64,000 nt of DNA from positions 40,437,810 through 40,501,809 of the forward strand of contig CM037593.1 in NCBI GenBank assembly GCA_021018995.1, written 5' to 3'. Both the position numbers and the translations under genes were made by a program. Shown piece by piece: positions 57,921-64,000 of this stretch. This stretch comes from Chloranthus sessilifolius. Its lineage: Eukaryota; Streptophyta; Magnoliopsida; Chloranthales; Chloranthaceae. Position 1 is the first letter of the stretch; every line of letters starts with the position of its first letter. The notes under the pieces were generated by a model. That model had not been told where the DNA came from, did no database searches, and saw only the letters and a list, made by a program, of their open reading frames with translations.

Positions 57921-58168
57921 AGAGATTTAGACCATCGGATCTGTGGACTATAACATTCACAAATCCGATGGTCAAAATGCAATTAATCTACAGAATCACA
58001 TAAAAAGAAACCCAGTTACCAAAATGACTAAGTCAACAAAATAGAGAGATTTAGACCATCGGATCTGTGGACTATAACATTCACAAATCCGATGGTCAAA
58101 ATGCAATTAATCTACAGAATCACATAAAAAGAAACCCAATTACCAAAATGACTAAGTCAACAAAATAG
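57921..58168. repeat. Near-perfect tandem duplication of 124 bp with an inner hairpin
   Basis: Unit 1 is 57921-58044 and unit 2 is 58045-58168, with only a base or two different. Each unit contains GACCATCGGAT.TGTG and its complement about 12 bases later, able to form a stem of about 16 bp. Confidence 0.93.
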
Positions 58169-59029
58169 AGAGAAGGTTTGAGGAAAATAAAATGAAATTG
58201 TGCAAAGAACCTATGAATAAAATCCAATAAGAAAACATATACCCAACTTCATAAATGACAACACATTACACATACCATCAACATCAAGAACCTATCAATC
58301 AAAAACTAACAAAAACAGAAAAGCAAATGAAACAAAAAATTATACACAAATGCCAGAAAACTAAAACAAATATCCAAAATTGAAGAAAACCCAGATACCA
58401 GAAACAAAAAAGGACCATAAAAAACTTCTTAAATCATCAAATGAAGAAAATAAAGCACACCCAATAAGTCAGAAACTAAAAAACCCATTTACAGATTTAG
58501 ATTACTCGGTTACTCCAAATAGATTACAAAACTAAAAAACTCCAAAAAGATTAAAAAAAAAAGAGTACATATATCTCCAGTTATACCAAACCCGAAACCA
58601 ATAACCAACAACAAATTAAGCCATTAGCAGTTGAAGTAGAGAAGAAACCAAAGGCATTGAATGAAAAAAATAATAATAATTAGGAAAAGAGAAAGAGGAC
58701 ATACTTGCAAATGGCTTGGAGACTTGAAGTCTTGCAGAGGATGCCTGGTTTGGAGCGAGGAAGAAAACGAAGGCGAGGATATGGGCCAGAGAGAAAAGAG
58801 GGAGGGTGTAGGTTTAGAGAGGGCGACGAAGGGTTTAGAGAGAGAGAAAAGAGGGAAGGTGTGGGTGTGGGTGTGGATTTAGGTTTAGAGAAGGCATGGG
58901 TTTAGGTTTAGAGAGGGTGACGTTTTGGGAAGTTAAATTTTATAATATTAAAAAAAAATTTAAAAATTGGGTTTCAGTGCGGGCGCTCGCCCGCATTCCT
59001 GTCTACGTGGTTCCGCCACTGAGGACCAT

Positions 59030-59672
59030 CCACAGGGACCAACCACGGTACTCTCATGTCATCCTAGTGGAATGAGTTTTGTCACTGCCATAATCGAACT
59101 GATTTTTATCCATTCATGGACATTACTAATAAAGATGTTGCAATGAATATGGACGTGAAAATGGTCAAATCAATTGACGATAATGTCACTTCACTATATT
59201 AAATGAAATGACTAAAATATCCTTAATGATCATATTTATTTTTTGTGATTAGATTTTGTATCTATGCACGTTATCATTACTTATGTATAAAAACACTTCC
59301 TTAACTATGTAATATAATTTTATTTGATTGGATATTTTCCTTTCTTTTTGTTTGGAACAAGTTTCATCCAACCTAATTCAACTGGATTTGACCGGACTGG
59401 TTTCCTCGCCAGTTTGGTGGCTGGTCCAGTTTATAAAACATTGCCACTAAGAAAGCTATACACATAGTGACAAGGTTGAGCACGTATTACCTCTTGAGAT
59501 AAATTGTGGATATCATTCCATATGGAACTTGTGAATTGGAAGCTGGAATTATAGATCCTTGTTGAGAATATCAGCTACTTGGTCCTTTCTTTCTATACCT
59601 TGGCTTGCTTGTTTATAGACATGAAGACCTTGTTATTTTACCTGTAAACTTGAGTTGAATTTTGTGTTTCAG
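59030..59672. other. Non-coding sequence upstream of the anoctamin-like exon
   Basis: Probably intron. It ends in a pyrimidine-poor but acceptable acceptor TTTGTGTTTCAG at 59661-59672. I see no upstream exon, transcription start or RNA gene in it. Confidence 0.55.
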
Positions 59673-59831
59673 TTTCTGATCGTGATGTCGATATGCACCA
59701 ATTGTGCGCTTTTGGTCTGCTTATACGACCAGGAGGGAAAATGGAGGATAGAGCCTGGACTCGCAGCAATCCTCATCATGGAACATGTTCTCCTGCTGAT
59801 CAAGTTTGGATTCTCTCACTTCGTACCTGAG
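59673..59831 (+). CDS. Anoctamin-like protein (TMEM16 family), penultimate exon
   Basis: This is host gene sequence. The exon of 159 bases follows an AG acceptor at 59671-59672 and ends before GTGATT at 59832. It encodes 53 residues, [20 protein letters not shown] to HFVPE, including the conserved [21 protein letters not shown] stretch. This is the last membrane segment region of plant anoctamin-like proteins, which I recognise from the family represented in Arabidopsis by At1g73020. Animal members are calcium-activated channels or lipid scramblases; the plant function is less clear. The frame has no stop and reads without a gap into the next exon (VPE then EPAWV). The earlier exons, most of a protein of some 650 residues, are not found in this window. 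Confidence 0.88.
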
Positions 59832-61303
59832 GTGATTCTGTTCTCTGTGATGCTCACGTCCTGTCTGCCATTTTTTTTTTGATGAATCTTTCAGAGATTG
59901 ACTAAGATTGCCTATATCAGTAGATGGACATCCGCAATGGCATACTTTTATGCCACGTGGTGCATATTTTTTACTGATTCACTTTATTGAAGTGGTTGGA
60001 TATCATTTGTATTTCCCTTAGGCCAAAGAACATATCCATTAGCAGATCTATACCATCCAATGTGAGCACTTCAATATGGACCCCTGCATTAAATATGAAC
60101 AACGGACTATATTAAATTGCATGGATCAAATGGTTCAAATATTCTGATGGGCATCCTTGTCAGGCCAACATGAATTCACAGGGTGTTCTGCTTGTGGACG
60201 GCTTGGATTGATCAAAGATGTGTGCCCCATTGCATAAAAAGCACACTTTTGAAGTATATCTACTGATGTGGCTGAGGTCCCATTAATCATCTCTTTTATA
60301 GATGATGGTTTGATTGTTTGACCATGACCCTAAAGTCAGTTTTACCGCTGTACTTGATGAAGGATCAGTGGTGATATGATGGTCAGCACTACAGTGATGG
60401 CTGCAGACTTTTCAGTGGTGGGACCCACCTTTGTATGGATGTGGGATCTACATATGATGTTAACCCAAATGGGTCACTTCTGATGAATCATTAAGTAGAG
60501 AGATGGCATAGGGTACCAGACCTATTTACTTTCAAATGTGTACAGGTCAATATCCGTATGCTAACATGGTCAAACCTTGGAAAGTGCACAACTACTTGTG
60601 AGCATGAAAATGAGGGAAAGTACAGATTGATCATTTTAGAATTAGGAGATTGACCCGTTCGCGCGACAGTGATCAGGTCAGTGACCCTATGCCAACTCTT
60701 ACCAGGTGTATGCTAACATGGTCAAACCTTGGAAAGTGCACAACTACTTGTGAGCATGAAAATGAGGGAAAGTACAGATTGATCATTTTAGAATTAGGAG
60801 ATTGACCCGCTCGCGCGACAGTGATCAGGTCAGTGACCCTATGCCAACTCTTACCAGGTGTCTTGGTGCCATTTTCAAAATGACACTCTGACGGTATGCG
60901 GAAGAAAGGGTCATTAAGCCTTTACAACATGCTAAAGATCATGAGATCTAACATTACCAGAATTGAATTAAAGATTTATAGATTGGGGTGTGGTCCCCCC
61001 ATTTGAAGGCCACGTGGCAAAAATCTGTGATGGTGATTTAAACCATTCGATCTATGCATTCTAATATGGTCAGTTGCTTCTTCTTTTTTAAATTTTTTAT
61101 ATTGTGTTGATTGGATGGTTCCAATCCTCCGAGGCGTGATTTTTTGCTTGATATATGTGCCAATGATGAGCTACTTGGCTGACTGCTTAGATTGATCAAA
61201 GATGTGCACCACATGGAGTATAAGTGGGCCGTCATACTGTTAACCGCTTTAGCTGCATTTTAACTAAGTCGATCTCCTTAATTAACTGTTTCCTAATGAA
61301 CAG
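59832..61303 (+). other. Last intron of the anoctamin-like gene
   Basis: GT at 59832-59833 and AG at 61302-61303 (TCCTAATGAACAG; CTAAT can serve as the branch site). It is 1472 bases long. It contains a 152-bp tandem duplication at 60559-60862 and a phrase TTGATCAAAGATGTG(T/C) repeated at about 60208 and 61192. No gene is seen inside. Confidence 0.82.
60559..60862. repeat. 152-bp tandem duplication in the intron
   Basis: 60559-60710 is repeated at 60711-60862. The only difference I see is GACCCGTTCGCG against GACCCGCTCGCG, so the duplication is recent. Confidence 0.96.
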
Positions 61304-61426
61304 GAACCTGCTTGGGTGAAAGCGAACCGAGTGAAAAATGTGGCACAGGCGCAGGACATGTGTTCAAAACAGCTACTGAGAAGTATTTACAGCCCAAAAA
61401 ACAGCCCAAAAAAGAAGGATGATTAA
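61304..61426 (+). CDS. Anoctamin-like protein, last exon
   Basis: The exon begins after CAG at 61301-61303 and encodes [19 protein letters not shown], then CSKQLLRSI and a lysine-rich end ([11 protein letters not shown]), with stop TAA at 61424-61426. The wording EPAWV.A.RVKNV is the conserved C-terminal tail of plant anoctamin-like proteins. Joined to the preceding exon it gives 93 residues without a stop. The basic C-terminus would face the cytosol. The intact frame, clean splice sites and lack of frameshifts suggest a living gene, but without the other exons a truncated copy cannot be excluded. Confidence 0.88.
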   Translation, partial: EPAWVKANRVKNVAQAQDMCSKQLLRSIYSPKNSPKKKDD

Positions 61427-62256
61427 CTGTGAGATCTTACTCGGCATTTGGTTACGGTTTCACATAATTTGAAGATTATGGGGAGATTGATTTGTTGGAA
61501 ACTTTCTGAGCACGAAGGAGGTATCAATTTCTCCAAAGAATTTGCAACAAATTTTGGAATTTGGTGAGGTGGGTCTTTTTTTTGTTAGAGGAGTCATGCG
61601 TGACTGCTAATTATTCTGTTTGTTTAATCATAAGCTGATGATTTAGAGATTTTGGTCGATCAGCTTTTCTTAATGGTTGTAGATTATACAAATGAAGGGG
61701 GTTGATCCGAGACTTTAGAAGGTTACGAAACGCCTTTTAACCACTGAATCTTATCGAGAGCTGACTTCCATTGCTTTCATGCCTTCGTGAATTCTGTTGG
61801 TAAAACGCATTTCTTTTCACAATCGAAAGCTTCTCATATTTTTACATAACATGATGGTTAACCACTGTAAAGGCTCCTCCAGTTCATGGTAATCTCTTCT
61901 CATGTAAAATTCACTTTCCAAGAAAAAAAACATACACTTTCTTCTAAAAAAGTATAAATTTTGTTTGAAATGGGTTTTTAGCTTCGAGTAAAATCAAGCG
62001 TAAAGTCTATTTTGTTTGTTATTTTACTTTCAAGTAAACGAGTCTTCTAAAATCTACTTTATAGGAATTTTTATTGTACTTCCCATCCTCATCTTGAATT
62101 TGTTAAGTGTTGCCTTTTTACCTGCATTTTGAAGTTTGACAAGGCTAGATCCCCTTAAGTCAAAATATTGTGGGTAAAATTTATTGGGTAGAGGTTACAC
62201 TACGTTTTTCTTTACTTTCAATTTTATTTATTTACTAATTGATAACAAAGAAATTC
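61427..62256 (+). other. 3' untranslated region and downstream flank
   Basis: No further open frame belongs here. AT-rich stretches after about 61900 could hold poly(A) signals, but no single AATAAA stands out. It ends at the target duplication ATTAG (62257-62261). Confidence 0.45.
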
Positions 62257-62261
62257 ATTAG

Positions 62262-63835
62262 TGTGTATCTGCGGGATTTTCGACAGTCCCGCCATGACAA
62301 TGCGTACTCTTGAAAAGATATAGAGTCACTACCCGGAGCTTTTGGTATTCCGAGAAACTTAAATCAATTTTATAAGCACCGAAGTGTAAAAAATGTGACT
62401 CTAATTCACCGGTCTACGCCAAAGGCTCTTGGGTAGGGGCTTCGATTATCGATCGGGAAGGTGTTAGGCACCCGACCAATTTGCTTAAAAGCGGCCTTTA
62501 CTTGTGGCTAAAATAAACTAGAAAAAATAAGAAAGAAAAGAGCATTTCCTCTTGCCCTAAGGCACTTTGACTCTATTTGTGCCCTTCCACCACTATCGAG
62601 ATTTCGACGGCGCAACGGCACAAATTCAAGGGTAAAGCAAAAGCTGAGAAGGTAGAGGAATATAGGGGAGAGCCGGAGCTCTCGGGCCCTTGTAACACGC
62701 GTATGGACCTTCGCGTAGGTGCACTTGATGAGCTTCTGATAGCTTGAATGGTTGGAGAATGGGTTCTAGCTCCTACGGCTTGATGGCTAAGAGGTAGGAG
62801 AAGAGAGCTAGGGAGTAGTTCTCACCTAAACTAAGAGATCTTTGATAGAAGATGGGATCGGGGGTTTTAGAATTCTGAAATTTGTATGGGAAGGGTGCAC
62901 CAAATAGAGGAAGAGCTTCTCTCTTAATCCTTCTCTCTTGAAAAAATTTTCAAGCCTTTGTAAAGGGAGGGGTGCCTCTCTATTTATAGGAAATGGGGAG
63001 GTTAGGAGGGTGCTTAAGTGCTACTTAGGGTTAACAATTAAGTAATCTCCTAATCTAAGGTTTCCTAGAATTTTAAAAGCTTGGAAATGTGGGCAAGGGG
63101 CTTCAACCGTGGATGATAAAGTGGGGTTTCAAATAACTAAAGGGTTACAAATACGGTAATCAGAGGTGCAATAGTCCTAATGAAACCCATCTTAAATATT
63201 GAGATGGTCAACAAGTCAAACCCCAAAAGTGGATTTCGAGCAAAAAATATAGTTATTGTAGCTAAGTCTGGCGCATGTATTACACACGCCAAGTATAGCT
63301 ACAGTGCTCGGAAGTTCAGAGTCTGAGGTGGGTCCCACCTATACTTGGGGTGTGAATTAGATGCACTAAGTCATTTTTGGGAAACAATGGCGTGGCGCAT
63401 GTAATACATGCACCATGTATGCCCCATCTAAGTGCAACTCCTGGGCACTGCTCGGGTAGCCGTAACTTTTGACATACAACTGGGATTGAGGTGATTCTTG
63501 GCTTGTTGGAAAGTTGAGAACCTCTATTTTTCAATGATATAAGATTCAGTCTTAGTAGAAGTTTTTGCCAGCCCTGGTCTATCTCTCACTAGCCATTGCT
63601 CGGGAGGGTTAACTACGGGTCTGGAGAGGTCGGGGGTAATTCCTAAGGGTATGGGCAAGTTCCTAAAGGTTTGGAAAGATTCCTAAGAGTTTTGGGCAAG
63701 TTTCTAGGGGTTTGGGAAGATTCCTAAGAGTTTGGGAAGATTCTTAAGGGTATGGGAGAAGCTATCGGAAGCTTGGGGTGCGCCTCTCTTGAAGTATGTT
63801 TCGATCGGGCTTTGGACCAATTTTGGGTGTTTACA
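62262..63835 (-). mobile_element. Solo LTR, 1.57 kb
   Basis: It begins TGTGTATCTGCGGG and ends GGTGTTTACA, with a perfect target duplication ATTAG at 62257-62261 and 63836-63840. On the - strand it opens TGTAAACACCC and has a TATA-like CCTATAAATAGAGAGG at 62978-62993, so it is minus. Wording at 62320-62480 (AGAGTCACTACCCGG, then GGGAAGGTGTTAGGCACCC) is like that found in Tat/Ogre-type gypsy LTRs. No internal region adjoins it. The CTTTCCAAC...GTTACGGC module is at 63456-63524 on the - strand. Confidence 0.9.
63271..63415. repeat. Two near-palindromes GCATGTAATACATGC type
   Basis: Units at 63271-63293 and 63393-63415, 122 bp apart, lie upstream of the TATA-like site in the LTR's direction. 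The second has the core GCATGTAATACATGC with one central mismatch. Confidence 0.7.
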
Positions 63836-63840
63836 ATTAG

Positions 63841-64000
63841 AAATAATCGAAAGAAATGCAAGCCGACCACAAGGGTGACAAGTGATCAAAACCAGGCAAC
63901 GGGCGACAAGGGTAGTGAGCAGCTACCTCCCACACTCGAGGCAAGTAGGATCCCAAGGAGAAATAGAAAATTAAGAGAGCACATGATACAACGACCCAAA
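63841..64000. other. Right edge of the window, nothing recognised
   Basis: 160 bases of intergenic-looking sequence. No gene or repeat edge is visible. Confidence 0.4.

Larger units (their letters stand above)
48409..59021. mobile_element. hAT-type non-autonomous element carrying a gypsy insertion
   Basis: The left end is CAGTGGCGAAACCAGG and the right end, strand-reversed, is CAGTGGCGGAACCACG. The 8-bp flanks are AGAACCAT (48401-48408) and AGGACCAT (59022-59029), one mismatch. Ends of this kind are usual for Tip100-like plant hAT elements. Its own DNA is only 48409-48983 and 57917-59021, about 1.7 kb, with no transposase frame. The region 58650-58930 is made of GGTTTAGAGAG and GGTGTGGGTG repeats and is not coding. 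Confidence 0.87.

Noticed and set aside
58661-58905. 73-codon Gly/Arg/Glu-rich frames
   Set aside because: They come from GGTTTAGAGAG and GGTGTGGGTG repeats at the hAT end.
1-64000. A host immune, metabolic or operon-like gene system
   Set aside because: Apart from the two anoctamin-like exons, every frame with recognisable motifs belongs to a transposable element or is too weak to name.

Overview
This is nuclear DNA of a seed plant, most likely a flowering plant. The only host gene I can support is the 3' end of an anoctamin-like (TMEM16 family) membrane protein gene. It lies on the + strand as two exons (59673-59831 and 61304-61426) joined by a GT-AG intron. Nearly everything else is transposable elements nested in one another, which fits a large, repeat-rich genome. 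I saw no rRNA, tRNA or CRISPR array and nothing bacterial.

Layout. 1-25.7 kb: an old AT-rich LTR repeat family, called family X here, in rearranged and inverted copies. It has been hit by a solo LTR (140-2667, target duplication GGTAG), by a Ty3/gypsy chromovirus on the - strand (7173-13846, ACTGG), and by a non-autonomous gypsy derivative on the + strand made of three LTRs and two internal regions (15370-23502, CTCAG). 26.0-44.1 kb: a decayed Ty1/copia element on the + strand (26034-44092, AAATG). Nested in it are a non-autonomous gypsy element with very long LTRs (27245-38085, - strand) and two GC-rich insertions (39390-40295 and 42018-43680). 45.3-48.4 kb: older copia remnants, with a small hAT-type element at 46535-46938. 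48.4-59.0 kb: a non-autonomous hAT-type element (48409-59021, 8-bp duplication) carrying a gypsy element (48984-57916, - strand). 59.7-61.4 kb: the anoctamin-like exons. 62.3-63.8 kb: a solo LTR (ATTAG).

How the parts relate. None of the retroelements has an intact coding region. The gag-chromodomain derivative, the long-LTR element and the 48984-57916 element lack all or most of pol, so they would have depended on autonomous relatives. The chromovirus is one candidate relative of the gag-chromodomain derivative. If the earlier anoctamin exons lie left of the window, the whole nest sits in one intron of more than 59 kb.

Three observations stand out. (1) Five different LTR families carry short self-complementary motifs in the LTR, with different sequences but similar layout. 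(2) A module of about 75 bp recurs in the LTRs of three otherwise dissimilar families. (3) Two GC-rich insertions of one family sit in the same 8-mer target, GCATGTGC, within one copia element.
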